A DNA stretch of 64,000 nucleotides from Aurantimonas marina (GCF_017183135.1 NZ_JADDXW010000001.1:62001-126000), one strand, 5' to 3'; positions 52,519-62,078 are shown, counted from the stretch's first letter. Numbers and translations: made by a program. The notes: generated by a model not told the origin, from the letters alone.

Positions 52519-54150
52519 ATGGGCATTTACGACGAGCATCTCGAGCGCAACGCGGCGAATTATCAACCGCTGACACCGCTGACCTTTCTGTCACGCGCGG
52601 CGCTGATCCATCCCGACCGGGTCGCCATCATTCACGGGTCGCTGCGCCGCAGTTATGGCGATTTCTACCGCCGCTCCAGGCAGCTCGCCTCGGCGATCGA
52701 GAAACGCGGCATCATGCCTGGCGGAACCGTGGCCGTCATGCTGGCCAACACGCCCCCCATGCTCGAAGCCCATCATGGCGTGCCGATGGCCGGCGCCGTG
52801 CTTTTGTCGATTAACACCCGGCTCGACCCCGATATCATCGCCTTCCAACTCGATCATTCGGAAGCGCGGATGGTGATCGTCGACCGCGAGTTTTCCGCCG
52901 TCATGGCGCAAGCGCTGGCCAAGGTGAAGGTCACGCCGATCGTCATTGACTACGACGATCCCGATTTTCCCGAGGACGCGCCCGCAAAGAAGGGCGAAGC
53001 GATCGGGACGATCGAATACGAGGCGCTCGTCGCCGAGGGCGATCCCGATTACGACTGGCATATGCCAGCGGACGAATGGGACGCGATTTCGCTGAACTAC
53101 ACGTCAGGCACGACCGGCAATCCGAAAGGCGTCGTCTATCACCATCGCGGCGCCGCGCTGATGGGCTATTCCAACGTCATCGCTTCGGGCATGGGCCGGC
53201 ACCCGGTCTATCTGTGGACTTTGCCGATGTTCCACTGCAATGGCTGGTGCTTTCCCTGGACCCTGGCCGTCGAGGCTGGCACCCATGTCTGCCTGCGCTG
53301 GGTGCGGGCCAAGGCAATGTATGACGCAATCGCCGATCATCGCGTCACCCATCTGTGTGGCGCGCCCGTGGTCATGGCGATTCTGATCGACGCGGCTGAG
53401 GCGGACAAGCGCCCGTTCGACCACACGGTCACCTTCAACACCGCCGCCGCCCCGCCGCCCCAGGCCGTGCTCGCCGGCATGCGCGACGCCGGCTTCGAGG
53501 TAACGCACCTTTATGGATTGACCGAGACCTATGGTCCGGCCGTGGTCAATCAATGGAAGGACGAATGGGACACGCTGGACGGGCCGGCCCGCGCCGCCCA
53601 GACCGCGCGCCAGGGGGTTCGCTATCCCTCGCTGGAAGACCTCGCCGTGATGGATTCCGAAACGATGGAGCGGACGCCGCCGGACGGCGAGACCATCGGC
53701 GAGGTGATGTTCCGGGGCAATATCGTCATGCGCGGCTATCTCAAGAACCCGGAAGCATCGGCCGAGGCGTTTCGCGGCGGCTGGTTCCATTCCGGCGATC
53801 TCGGCGTTCTTCACGAGGACGGCTACATCGAGCTGAAGGATCGGGCCAAGGATATCATCATCTCGGGCGGCGAGAACATCTCGTCGATCGAGGTGGAGAA
53901 CGCTCTGTACCGGCATCCGGCAGTGCAGACCGCGGCGGTGGTCGCCAAGCCTGACGACAGATGGGGTGAGACGCCGCTGGCCTTCGTCGAGCTCAAGCCC
54001 GGTCACGCGGTCTCGGCCGAAGACCTGATCGCCCATTGCCGCGCAACGCTGGCAAGATTCAAATGCCCCAGGGAGATCAGATTCGAGGAAGTGCCCAAGA
54101 CCTCCACGGGAAAGATTCAGAAATACGTCCTGCGCAAGATGGTAGGATGA
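52519..54150 (+). CDS. Acyl-CoA synthetase (AMP-forming)
   Basis: A 543-residue adenylating enzyme that activates a carboxylic acid to its CoA ester. Signatures: P-loop NYTSGTTGNPKGVVYHH, YGLTETYGPA, hinge ELKDRAKDIIISGGENISSIEVE and the C-terminal catalytic Lys in PKTSTGKIQKYVL. Sequence style fits medium/long-chain or dimethylsulfoniopropionate-type acyl ligases. GGGAGG precedes ATG 52519. A longer frame reading back into the permease gene is rejected. Confidence 0.93.
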   Translation: MGIYDEHLERNAANYQPLTPLTFLSRAALIHPDRVAIIHGSLRRSYGDFYRRSRQLASAIEKRGIMPGGTVAVMLANTPPMLEAHHGVPMAGAVLLSINTRLDPDIIAFQLDHSEARMVIVDREFSAVMAQALAKVKVTPIVIDYDDPDFPEDAPAKKGEAIGTIEYEALVAEGDPDYDWHMPADEWDAISLNYTSGTTGNPKGVVYHHRGAALMGYSNVIASGMGRHPVYLWTLPMFHCNGWCFPWTLAVEAGTHVCLRWVRAKAMYDAIADHRVTHLCGAPVVMAILIDAAEADKRPFDHTVTFNTAAAPPPQAVLAGMRDAGFEVTHLYGLTETYGPAVVNQWKDEWDTLDGPARAAQTARQGVRYPSLEDLAVMDSETMERTPPDGETIGEVMFRGNIVMRGYLKNPEASAEAFRGGWFHSGDLGVLHEDGYIELKDRAKDIIISGGENISSIEVENALYRHPAVQTAAVVAKPDDRWGETPLAFVELKPGHAVSAEDLIAHCRATLARFKCPREIRFEEVPKTSTGKIQKYVLRKMVG

Positions 54151-54229
54151 CGACCACCGTCGCAGGCCGGACGGCTCAGCCTCAGACCAAGTGGCATGCT
54201 GGCCGCTCCAATGAAGAGGGAGGTTCCCG

Positions 54230-54571
54230 ATGCGTCCCCTGCCGCTCGTCTTGTCGGCTGTTGCCGTAGCCTTTGTCATATCCGGATCCGCATACGCCCA
54301 GAGCAGCGAAACCGGGCCGGACGGTATCGATCGGGGAAAGGCACTGGCGGTTCGCAATTGTTCCGGCTGCCATGCAGTGGGGCCTGACGGCGAAAGCCCG
54401 AACCCCAAGGCGCCACCTTTCCGCACCCTGTCCCAGCGATTTCCGATCGACGCTCTGGAGGAAACGTTCATCGGGACCATCGACACGGGCCATCCCGGAA
54501 TGCCCGTCTTCGTCGCCACGCAGGAGCAGATCGACGACATCATCGCCTATATCGCCTCCGTCATGCAGTAG
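54230..54571 (+). CDS. Exported small cytochrome c
   Basis: A 113-residue periplasmic cytochrome. Signal peptide (LPLVLSAVAVAFVISGSAYA), haem site CSGCH near residue 44, and axial Met probably in HPGMPVFVA. It follows the acyl-CoA synthetase gene by 79 bp and converges on a second small cytochrome c gene 81 bp away. The electron partner is unknown. Confidence 0.9.
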   Translation: MRPLPLVLSAVAVAFVISGSAYAQSSETGPDGIDRGKALAVRNCSGCHAVGPDGESPNPKAPPFRTLSQRFPIDALEETFIGTIDTGHPGMPVFVATQEQIDDIIAYIASVMQ

Positions 54572-54652
54572 CCAGCCGTGTGCTGCCGCCGGCACCGGTC
54601 GACATATGGCGCAGCTGAAACTTGCGGTCAGCTCTGTGCTGTCAGGCCAGGA

Positions 54653-54964
54653 TCAGCGCAGGCTCCCGATATAGGCGACAATGTCGCGGATTTCCTGCCC
54701 TGTCAGGCTCATATCCGGCATGACGGGATGCGGATCGGCAAGAAAGGCCTTGAGTGAGCCGAGATCGTCGCCGGCCTGCCCGGCGATCGTCATGAAGGTC
54801 AGAACATCCGCATTTCCCGAAGTTTGCTCGGGCGAAACGATGTGGCACGCGGCGCACCATCGTTCGGCAATGACCCGCCCCGTTGCCGCATCTCCCTTCG
54901 ACTGCGCTTCGGCCGCGCCGGGAAGAAGCAGGGAGAGGAGGAGCGTCAGCGCATATCTGTTCAT
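54653..54964 (-). CDS. Exported small cytochrome c
   Basis: A 103-residue periplasmic cytochrome. Signal peptide MNRYALTLLLSLLLPGAAEA, haem site CAACH near residue 37, axial Met in HPVMPDMSLTGQEI, and terminal helix IRDIVAYIGSLR. It converges with another small cytochrome c. The two share length and the MPxF/MPDM and DIIAYI/DIVAYI layout, so they are probably paralogues or partners. Confidence 0.9.
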   Translation of the reverse strand: MNRYALTLLLSLLLPGAAEAQSKGDAATGRVIAERWCAACHIVSPEQTSGNADVLTFMTIAGQAGDDLGSLKAFLADPHPVMPDMSLTGQEIRDIVAYIGSLR

Positions 54965-55063
54965 GGCATTCCTCAAGAACGGTTGCCCGGCGGGCCAGCC
55001 GCTTTCCGCGCCGCCCCCGGGAATTACTCATACAAACCTGCGATAGCAGGCTAGCCCGCGGTA

Positions 55064-55468
55064 TCAAGCGTGCCGAATCGCGGTCGCGATATCGTCGACC
55101 GGATGGCCGACGAGGTCTTTCGGCAACTCACCGACGATCTTGCCCTGCAGTTTCGCGTGAAAGTGCTTGCGCATCTCGCCCAAGGTCCTTGGATCGGCGA
55201 TCAGAAAAAGATGATCGAGGGCTCCCCCGACCGCCAGCCGGTTCAGATATTCCGCGCTTGCCGCGGCGAAGCCGTCCTCGGCCGGGCGCCCCCGGTCCGG
55301 ATTGGCCGAATCGCTGCGGTGCCTGGAACCTGAGCTGGGATTGACCGGCGCGACGGCCGGATCGTCGAAGAAGACGAGATCGAGCCGCGTCTCGACGCCT
55401 TTGTTCCGAAAGAGTTTAAGGGTCGTACCGTCTGCTACCGCTACGATTGCGCCATTTGGCAAGATCAT
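55064..55468 (-). CDS. Host-attachment-family protein
   Basis: A 134-residue protein of the family named for attachment to host cells (PF10116), also related to eRF1-like baeRF domains. It reads PNGAIVAVADGTTLKLFRNKG near the start and VGGALDHLFLIADPRTLGEMRKHFHAKLQGKIVGELPKDLVGHPVDDI, broken here into its conserved halves, towards the end. Soluble. Molecular function is unproven and the name reflects an early Agrobacterium phenotype. ATG 55468 gives family length. Confidence 0.82.
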   Translation of the reverse strand: MILPNGAIVAVADGTTLKLFRNKGVETRLDLVFFDDPAVAPVNPSSGSRHRSDSANPDRGRPAEDGFAAASAEYLNRLAVGGALDHLFLIADPRTLGEMRKHFHAKLQGKIVGELPKDLVGHPVDDIATAIRHA

Positions 55469-55686
55469 CGATTCCAACTCCGGATAAGGGCGGCGAAGCG
55501 CCGCTTCCCCTCTATCCGAACATGGCGGCATTCATGCCACCTTGCGCTAGGTCAAACCGCAACCAGCTAACCTGTCACGAGCTCTGCAATTCCTGCTCGG
55601 CAACGGCGCGTCTTCAACCCCTAAGCAGGTACCCGCCGCCCGATCCCCGCGGGCCGGCACAAACGGCGAAGCCAAACAATGACAAG

Positions 55687-55713
55687 CCCGAGCGCCACCG
55701 AGCCGCGCTCGGG
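55687..55713 (-). terminator. Hairpin after the minus-strand DUF465 gene
   Basis: CCCGAGCGC (55687-55695) and GCGCTCGGG (55705-55713) form a 9-bp perfect stem about 15 bp past the stop of the DUF465 gene. The following T content is weak, so efficiency is uncertain. Confidence 0.5.
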
Positions 55714-55727
55714 CCGAATATGTCTGT

Positions 55728-55904
55728 TCAGTTCTTGTTATGACGAAGCCTCTCGATTTCGTCCTTCAACTGCAATTTCTTTCGCTTCATCTCCCTGAGG
55801 TCCGCATCGCTCATCGCCGGCTTCGAGATCAGTGCCGCTGATATCTCGTGATCAAGCGCCGTGTGGCGTTGTTCAAGTGTCGCCAGATGAGTATCCAAGG
55901 ACAT
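55728..55904 (-). CDS. DUF465 (YdcH-like) small protein
   Basis: A 58-residue helical-hairpin protein: LATLEQRHTALDHEISAAL, then LREMKRKKLQLKDEIERLRH, the DUF465 signature. Function of the family is unknown. AAGGAG-type site before ATG 55904. It is divergent from a second DUF465 gene that begins 210 bp away. Confidence 0.9.
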   Translation of the reverse strand: MSLDTHLATLEQRHTALDHEISAALISKPAMSDADLREMKRKKLQLKDEIERLRHNKN

Positions 55905-56114
55905 GTGCGTCTCCTTTTTAAGGCTTGCCACGGCGTGCCTCGAGAGCCGTGGCCTCGACTGTTCGAAAGTGGCACAAAGCGCCCACACTGTCGAACGACA
56001 AGATCGGGTCGGTATCGTTGGAATACGCTTTTTGGTAATCCTCAACGAGGCGCCCGGGGTTGAAGTCCCGAGGGCCCGATTCGGTTGCATCCACGGCCGC
56101 ATGAAAGGACAGGA

Positions 56115-56318
56115 ATGGAGGATCAGGAACAGGCGGGCCTACGGCTGCAAGTCGCGCGCTTGCGCCAGGAGCACGCCGATTTCGACGCGGCGGTGAACGC
56201 CATGGAAACGACCGGCTGCGACCGTCTGCAGGTGCAGCGAATGAAGAAGAAGAAGCTGACGATCAAGGACCGCCTGCAGGATCTCGAAGACCAGATCATT
56301 CCGGACATCAGCGCATGA
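56115..56318 (+). CDS. DUF465 (YdcH-like) small protein overlapping purE
   Basis: A 67-residue protein with the same helical-hairpin pattern as its divergent neighbour ([17 protein letters not shown], then [20 protein letters not shown]). Its stop overlaps the purE start (ATGA), so the two are translationally coupled. Position before purEK is conserved in many alphaproteobacteria, as far as I recall; the role is unknown. Confidence 0.88.
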   Translation: MEDQEQAGLRLQVARLRQEHADFDAAVNAMETTGCDRLQVQRMKKKKLTIKDRLQDLEDQIIPDISA

Positions 56319-56818
56319 TGCGACAGAAAACCGCCGTTCCCGTCGCGATCATCATGGGCAGCCAGTCCGACTGGGCCGTGATGAAGAACGCCGCTGACAC
56401 GCTCGATGCACTCTCCATTGGCTTTGATGCTCGTATCGTGTCCGCCCACCGCACGCCGCAGCGGCTTTACGAATTCGCCCAAGCGGCCAAGGACGCCGGC
56501 TTCAAGGTCATTATCGCGGGCGCCGGCGGCGCCGCACACCTTCCGGGCATGACCGCCGCCCTGACCCCCTTGCCGGTTTTCGGCGTGCCGGTGGAAAGCC
56601 GTGCTCTTTCCGGCAAGGACAGCCTGTTGTCGATCGTGCAGATGCCGGCGGGCATTCCGGTCGGCACGCTTGCGATCGGACGCGCCGGCGCGGTCAACGC
56701 CGCCTTGCTCGCCGCCAGCGTCCTCGCCCTGTCGGACGAGGCCCTGGCGGTGCGCCTCGACGCCTGGCGCAAGGCGCAGACCGATTCGGTCGCCTTGGCC
56801 CCGAAGGATGCGGAATGA
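56315..56818 (+). CDS. purE: N5-carboxyaminoimidazole ribonucleotide mutase
   Basis: Converts N5-CAIR to CAIR in purine synthesis. The 167-residue class I PurE has the substrate loop [25 protein letters not shown] and [17 protein letters not shown]. It lies between a DUF465 gene and purK, overlapping both by 4 bp. Confidence 0.96.
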   Translation: MMRQKTAVPVAIIMGSQSDWAVMKNAADTLDALSIGFDARIVSAHRTPQRLYEFAQAAKDAGFKVIIAGAGGAAHLPGMTAALTPLPVFGVPVESRALSGKDSLLSIVQMPAGIPVGTLAIGRAGAVNAALLAASVLALSDEALAVRLDAWRKAQTDSVALAPKDAE

Positions 56819-57900
56819 GCCCGGCTCCGCTACCGCCGGGCGCCACGATCGGCGTCGTCGGCGGCGGTCAACTTGCTCGCATGCTGGCAATGGCTGCCGC
56901 CCGCCTCGGCTACCGAACCGTCATTCTCGATCCGGATCCGGCCTGCCCGGCGGTACAGCTGGCGAACGAAACCCTGGTCGCAGCCTATGACGACGTCGCC
57001 GCCTTAAGCCGGCTGGCGGGCAGCTGCGACGTCGTGACTTACGAATTCGAGAATGTGCCGGTCCAACCGCTCCGCGCGGCGGTGCAGGGCGTTCCGCTGC
57101 ATCCATCCGCCGATGCACTGGAAATCGCCCAGGATCGGGTGGTCGAAAAGGCCTTCCTGAACGGCATCGGAGTCGCGACCGCGGAATGGCAGGCGATCGA
57201 CAGCGCAGCGGAAATGGATCACGCTCTGATCCAGCTTGGGGGTGAGGCGATCCTGAAGACGCGGCGTTTCGGCTACGATGGCAAGGGACAGGCGACGATC
57301 CGCAAGGACGCACCCCTCGACAACATTTTCGAGAGCCTCGGCGGCGTCCCTTCGATCCTGGAACGGCGCGTCCCCTTCGCTTACGAATGCTCGGTGATCG
57401 GCGCGCGCGGCACCGACGGGACCGTCGCCATCTACGATCCGGCAGAAAACGTTCATGGACTTGGCATTCTCCAGCGCTCCGCCGTGCCGGGCAGAATCAC
57501 CGAGGACGTGGCGCGCGAGGCTAAGGGTATCGCGTCACGCATTCTCGAACGACTCCAATATATCGGCGTCATCGGCGTCGAGTTTTTCGTCGGCACCGAC
57601 GGCAGCCTGCTCGTCAACGAGATTGCGCCGCGAGTTCACAATTCCGGCCACTGGACCGAAGCCGCCTGCGTGATCTCGCAATTCGAGCAGCACATCCGGG
57701 CCGTCGCCGGCCTGCCGCTCGGCTCGCCGGCCCGCCATTCCGACTGTGTCATGGAAAATTTGATCGGCAACGACGTGAAGCGCGCCGCAAGCCTGCTGAC
57801 GGAACCGGCCGTCCTTGTCCATCTCTACGGCAAGGCGGAGGCACGGGCCGGCCGCAAGATGGGCCACTTTACGCGGTTGATCGGGCCGGCGCGCGCCTGA
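56815..57900 (+). CDS. purK: N5-carboxyaminoimidazole ribonucleotide synthase
   Basis: ATP-grasp enzyme forming N5-CAIR from AIR, bicarbonate and ATP. The 361-residue protein opens [20 protein letters not shown], continues with [10 protein letters not shown] and [13 protein letters not shown], and has the ATP-grasp metal region [25 protein letters not shown]. Start overlaps the purE stop. PurE and PurK act in consecutive steps. Confidence 0.96.
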   Translation: MSPAPLPPGATIGVVGGGQLARMLAMAAARLGYRTVILDPDPACPAVQLANETLVAAYDDVAALSRLAGSCDVVTYEFENVPVQPLRAAVQGVPLHPSADALEIAQDRVVEKAFLNGIGVATAEWQAIDSAAEMDHALIQLGGEAILKTRRFGYDGKGQATIRKDAPLDNIFESLGGVPSILERRVPFAYECSVIGARGTDGTVAIYDPAENVHGLGILQRSAVPGRITEDVAREAKGIASRILERLQYIGVIGVEFFVGTDGSLLVNEIAPRVHNSGHWTEAACVISQFEQHIRAVAGLPLGSPARHSDCVMENLIGNDVKRAASLLTEPAVLVHLYGKAEARAGRKMGHFTRLIGPARA

Positions 57901-58078
57901 AGGGATGGAACGGTTCGCACGGGGTCGAAGCAACAGCGACACGGCTGCCAACATTGACAAGCGCGTTCGGTGAAGCTATCTCGGCGCCAATCTTTTCGGC
58001 GCGTCAGCGATGGCGCGCCGCTCATTTTGCGACGGAGCCGGGTGACCCGATCCTCGCACCAGACGACCCGGTGATGTC

Positions 58079-58204
58079 ATGAAGATCAAGAACTCGCTCA
58101 AGTCCCTGCGCTCGCGCCATCGCGCCAACCGCCTCGTGCGCCGCAAGGGCCGCGTCTACATCATCAACAAGGTGGCGCCGCGCTTCAAGGCGCGCCAGGG
58201 TTGA
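58079..58204 (+). CDS. rpmJ: 50S ribosomal protein L36 (zinc-free type)
   Basis: A 41-residue basic protein: [19 protein letters not shown], then [22 protein letters not shown]. It matches the longer bL36 paralogue without zinc-binding cysteines (ykgO type). With the zinc-free L31 it suggests that these two ribosomal proteins do not depend on zinc here. No strong Shine-Dalgarno is obvious. Confidence 0.95.
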   Translation: MKIKNSLKSLRSRHRANRLVRRKGRVYIINKVAPRFKARQG

Positions 58205-58290
58205 TTCCGAGGGAACCGAGCGTCCGCTCCTTCCCCGACGATCACGAAAATTCTCATTGACGCTGCGCTGTGGCGAATTACCCTCTCCGC

Positions 58291-59049
58291 ATGCGCAGCT
58301 TTGTCATCTCCGGTGCGATCGGCCTCGCTTTCGTTGGCGCCATGGCCCTGCCAGCGGCGGCCCAGGATGCCGCCCCGCCGCTGTTCGACTTCCAGGTCGA
58401 TCCCGAGACATCCCCCGACACCTCCCCTCCCCCCGAAGACCCGCCCCCCATGGTGATCCCGCCTCCCGACGAGGAGGCGACTGAGGCGCCCGAGGCCTTC
58501 GGCAGCGCCCCGATAGCCGAGAGCGAACCCGCCGACGAGCCGGACGGCCGCGCCGCCGACGAGACGCCGGCGGAAGAGCGTGAGCGGCTGTTCGCGGAAC
58601 TCCGCAAGGAGCCGTCGGACAGCAAGGCGCGGCGCATCGCCTCTCGCATCGAAAGGCTGTGGCGCAACAGCGGCAGCGCAACGGTCGATCTTTTGATGCT
58701 GCGTGCCGCCGAGGCGATGGCCAAAGAGAAGAACGCCGCCGCGTTCGACGTGCTTGATCAGGCGCTGGTCCTCGATCCGGGCTATGCCGAAGCCTGGAAC
58801 CGCCGGGCGACCCTCAATTTCACCGCCGGGGCCTGGGGCAAGTCGCTGGCCGACATCGAGCAGACCCTTACGCGCGAGCCGCGTCATTGGGGCGCCTTGA
58901 TGGGCTTGGCGATGATCCTCGAGCGGACGGGCCGCAAGGACAAGGCGCTGGAGACCTATTTGCGGGTGCTTGCGGTCTATCCGGCCCTGAAATCCGCTCA
59001 GGACGCCGCCGGCCGGCTGTCGGAAGAACTCGTCGGCCCGGCGATCTGA
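58291..59049 (+). CDS. Exported TPR protein, paralogue of the one near 5 kb
   Basis: A 252-residue protein. Signal peptide (MRSFVISGAIGLAFVGAMALPAAA), a Pro/Glu/Asp-rich linker (~25-100), and a C-terminal TPR region. The TPR-region segments RLWRNSGSATVDLLMLRAAEAM, LDQALVLDPGYAEAWNRRA and EPRHWGALMGLAMIL align step by step with the protein at 4794-5423 (RFWMSAAPDPIARRLVDDAM, LDEAITRAPAYAEAFNQRG, EPRHFAAMAGRAHIL). A GTG seven codons upstream is an alternative start. Probably periplasmic scaffold. Confidence 0.82.
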   Translation: MRSFVISGAIGLAFVGAMALPAAAQDAAPPLFDFQVDPETSPDTSPPPEDPPPMVIPPPDEEATEAPEAFGSAPIAESEPADEPDGRAADETPAEERERLFAELRKEPSDSKARRIASRIERLWRNSGSATVDLLMLRAAEAMAKEKNAAAFDVLDQALVLDPGYAEAWNRRATLNFTAGAWGKSLADIEQTLTREPRHWGALMGLAMILERTGRKDKALETYLRVLAVYPALKSAQDAAGRLSEELVGPAI

Positions 59050-59137
59050 GTAAGCAACGGTCCGCTGCTATCCGGTCAGGCGTGGCCGCCAGGTGGCACA
59101 AGGCTCAGTCTAACCTGCGGACGCTGGGCCTACGTGC

Positions 59138-60574
59138 TCACACCGCGCTCAAGCCGTCCGAACCGATATAGGCAATGCGCAGCATATTGGTCGCGCCCGG
59201 CGTTCTCAGCGGCACGCCGGCGGTGACGATCAGGCGCTGGCCGGCCTTCGCGTAACGCTGCTCTACCGCGATGCGGCAGGCGCGGTCGACCATGTCATCG
59301 AGATTCTGGGCGTCCTCGGTCACGGCGCAGTGCAGGCCCCAGACGATCGACAGACGCCGCGCCGTCTCGACCACGGGCGACAGCGCGAGGATGGGAATGT
59401 TCGGCCTCTCGCGTGCGGTCCTCAGCCCCGTCGTTCCGGTCGCCGTATAGGTAACGATCACAGCCACCCCCAGCGTTTCGGCCATCTGCCGCGCCGCCAG
59501 CGAGACCGCGTCGGCGCCTGTTGCTTCCGGCGCTGGGCGTTGGGCGAAGATGATGCCTGGATAAAGCGGGTCCCTTTCCACCTGCACGGCGATCCGGTCC
59601 ATAGTCGCAACCGCCTCGACCGGATATTGGCCGGCCGCCGATTCGGCTGAAAGCATCACCGCGTCCGCACCTTCATAGACGGCGGTCGAAACGTCGGAAA
59701 CCTCGGCGCGAGTTGGAACCGGCGCCGAAATCATCGACTCCAGCATCTGCGTCGCAACGACCACCGGCTTGCCGGCCCGGCGGGCGGCGCGGGTGATACG
59801 TTTCTGGATGCCTGGAACCGCCTCGAGTGGCATTTCCACGCCGAGATCGCCGCGAGCGACCATGACCGCGTCCGACAGGTCGATGATCTCGTCGAGACGC
59901 TCGACCGCCTGGGGTTTTTCGATCTTGGACATCAGGAAGGCCCGACCGCGCGAAACCTTGCGCGCCTCGGCGAGATCCTCTGGCCGCTGGATGAACGACA
60001 ATCCCACCCAATCGACGTTTTCGAGCAGCACGGCGTCGAGATCGCGCCGGTCCTTGTCGGTTAACGCCCCGGTGGCGAGCGTCGTGTCGGGCAGGCTGAC
60101 ACCCTTGCGATCGGAAATCTTGTTGCCGGCGACGACGCGGCATTTGATCCGGTGCTTGTCGGTCTCCGTGCAGACGAGTTGCAGGCGCCCGTCGTCGATC
60201 AGCAGTCGATGGCCTACTTCGACCGCTTCGAGGATCTCCGGGTGGGGCAGGAAGACGCGAGTCGAATCACCCTCCTGCTGATTGTCGTCGAGGGTGAAGT
60301 CCTGTCCGACCGCCAGCTCGGCCTTGCCGCCGATGAAACTCCCGACGCGCAGTTTCGGGCCCTGCAGATCGGCGAGAATTCCGATCGGAAGCCCGACGTC
60401 GCTTTCGACCTTGCGGATGCGCCTGACCAACTCGCGCATCGTTTCATGGTCGGCATGGCTCATGTTGATTCGGAAAGCGTCGGCGCCGGCCTCGTGGAGC
60501 TTGCGGATCATCTCTTCCGATGACGATGCGGGGCCCAGAGTTGCCAGGATCTTGACCCTGCGATTGCGTCTCAT
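59138..60574 (-). CDS. pyk: Pyruvate kinase
   Basis: Last step of glycolysis, PEP plus ADP to pyruvate plus ATP. The 478-residue protein has MRRNRRVKILATLGPASSS, INMSHADHETM, the active-site Lys/Glu region FLMSKIEKPQAVERLDEII and the signature MVARGDLGVEMPLE. Start ATG 60574 overlaps the stop of a DUF1036 gene by 4 bp. It converges on the exported TPR gene. Confidence 0.96.
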   Translation of the reverse strand: MRRNRRVKILATLGPASSSEEMIRKLHEAGADAFRINMSHADHETMRELVRRIRKVESDVGLPIGILADLQGPKLRVGSFIGGKAELAVGQDFTLDDNQQEGDSTRVFLPHPEILEAVEVGHRLLIDDGRLQLVCTETDKHRIKCRVVAGNKISDRKGVSLPDTTLATGALTDKDRRDLDAVLLENVDWVGLSFIQRPEDLAEARKVSRGRAFLMSKIEKPQAVERLDEIIDLSDAVMVARGDLGVEMPLEAVPGIQKRITRAARRAGKPVVVATQMLESMISAPVPTRAEVSDVSTAVYEGADAVMLSAESAAGQYPVEAVATMDRIAVQVERDPLYPGIIFAQRPAPEATGADAVSLAARQMAETLGVAVIVTYTATGTTGLRTARERPNIPILALSPVVETARRLSIVWGLHCAVTEDAQNLDDMVDRACRIAVEQRYAKAGQRLIVTAGVPLRTPGATNMLRIAYIGSDGLSAV

Positions 60575-61044
60575 TGTGTCCCCGTAGATTCGCGCGGCGC
60601 TTCGGTCAGCTGAACCATCCAACTGGCCTGCTCGCCCGTGTCATACTCCCGGAAGCCTATTTTTTGATAGCCCCGTTTGAAGCAGTCGGTCACGCCCGCG
60701 ATCTTGAACTCGTTCTCGGCGACGCAGAGGTCGACCGGCCCGGCCCATCGCCCCTGCCCCTCCGCGTCCTCGGCGTACACATAGTAATACCGCGACGACA
60801 GCGGCCCCTCGATGATCGTCTTGCAGGTGGTTGCCGGAATGCGCCACCAGCCCTCCGTGGTCCAGCCCGCTTCGGCGCGATAGCCGATGGCGACACCCAC
60901 CAGCGACTGGGTGCCATTGCATACGCGGAAAGCCGCTTGCGCAGTGACTGCGGCGATCGGAGCTGATGCCAGGAAAAACCCGGCGGCAAACAGGCACAGC
61001 ATGGCCGCGCTCCGCAGCCGGCCCAGGGGTCTTGATATCATCAT
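60571..61044 (-). CDS. Exported DUF1036 protein
   Basis: A 157-residue periplasmic protein. Signal sequence (LRSAAMLCLFAAGFFLASAPIAAVTAQA) and a DUF1036 domain with conserved cysteines and aromatic pattern: FRVCNGTQSLVGVAIGY, GWTTEGWWRIPATTCKTI, YYYVYAEDAEGQGRWAG, DLCVAENEF. Function unknown. It is translationally coupled to pyk, a pairing that I recall as common in Rhizobiales. Confidence 0.9.
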   Translation of the reverse strand: MMISRPLGRLRSAAMLCLFAAGFFLASAPIAAVTAQAAFRVCNGTQSLVGVAIGYRAEAGWTTEGWWRIPATTCKTIIEGPLSSRYYYVYAEDAEGQGRWAGPVDLCVAENEFKIAGVTDCFKRGYQKIGFREYDTGEQASWMVQLTEAPRESTGTQ

Positions 61045-61300
61045 GCCATCCTCGAAACTGGCGGTGGTTCTCGTGATTTTAGTCTTGGCATAGCGGCTGA
61101 ACCTGTCAACGAGGTGACCTTGGGGTCCGGCCGGTTCACACGAGTGCCCTTGCCAGTAGCCTATCCGGGCGCGGCTTTCGAGCCCTGCTAAGGGCGACGC
61201 CGGTCATCTTCTATGCCGCGGGGTTGATGCCGGTTCTGTTCGGCTCGATATGTCGGAGCGGGGCCGCAAGCGCCACCCAATCGTAGGAGCATCGAGAATC

Positions 61301-61606
61301 ATGGACGAGATCAGCGTCAGGCAACGCCTGGAATACGAGGCAGCGGCCTTCCGCCGGTTGCGAGACCATCTGCGGGAGCGAACAGACGTCCAGAACATCG
61401 ATTTGATGAATCTTGCCGGTTTCTGCCGCAACTGCCTGTCCAACTGGTACCGTGAGGCGGCCGAAGCCGACGGTGTCGCGATCAGCAAGGACGAATCTCG
61501 GGAGATCGTCTACGGCATGCCCTATGAGCAGTGGCGCTCCCAGCATCAGACCGAGGCCGCTCCAAGAGCACAAAAGCTGTTTGAAAGCGGGCAGCCGCAC
61601 GACTGA
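61301..61606 (+). CDS. DUF1244 protein
   Basis: A 101-residue soluble protein of the DUF1244 family: [45 protein letters not shown], in pieces, then [16 protein letters not shown]. The invariant Cys pair CRNC hints at a redox or metal role, but none is proven. GGAG precedes ATG 61301. It is followed by gapR. Confidence 0.9.
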   Translation: MDEISVRQRLEYEAAAFRRLRDHLRERTDVQNIDLMNLAGFCRNCLSNWYREAAEADGVAISKDESREIVYGMPYEQWRSQHQTEAAPRAQKLFESGQPHD

Positions 61607-61713
61607 CGAAACCTACGACGCCATTTGAGGCCGTTCAGCCATTCAACGAATCACCGGGGTCTGCTAGGGGCCGGCAGGCCCCTTTCAGGAATGCGCCAGA
61701 CGGAGACGGAAAC

Positions 61714-61977
61714 ATGTCGGACGTAAATGGTGTCGCTCAAGATCAACTGCGCTCATTCGTCGAGCGGATCGAGCGGCTCGAGGAAGAGAAAAAGACGATC
61801 AGCGATGACATCAAGGACGTCTACGCCGAAGCCAAGGGCAACGGTTTCGATACCAAGGTGCTACGCCGTGTCGTCTCGCTGCGCAAACAAGACCAGAACG
61901 AACGCCAGGAGCAGGAGGCCATCCTCGACCTCTATCTGCAGGCGCTGGGCATGGCACCGGATCTGCCGAAAGATTGA
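61714..61977 (+). CDS. gapR: Nucleoid-associated protein GapR (DUF2312)
   Basis: An 87-residue helical protein: [45 protein letters not shown], shown in its conserved order, then [23 protein letters not shown]. In Caulobacter GapR forms tetrameric clamps on overtwisted, AT-rich DNA ahead of replication and is needed for cell-cycle progression. A very strong terminator follows. Confidence 0.94.
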   Translation: MSDVNGVAQDQLRSFVERIERLEEEKKTISDDIKDVYAEAKGNGFDTKVLRRVVSLRKQDQNERQEQEAILDLYLQALGMAPDLPKD

Positions 61978-62010
61978 TTTTGGGCCGGCGACTTGTTCGC
62001 CTTCAATGAC

Positions 62011-62043
62011 AAAAGCCCGCCAGATCCAATCTGGCGGGCTTTT
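62011..62043 (+). terminator. Intrinsic terminator after gapR
   Basis: AAAAGCCCGCCAGAT (62011-62025) pairs perfectly with ATCTGGCGGGCTTTT (62029-62043) around a 3-nt loop: a 15-bp stem ending in a T-run, usable in both directions. Confidence 0.92.
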
Positions 62044-62078
62044 GTGTTGCCGGGGTGGCTTGGCGCGGAATGAAGAAA

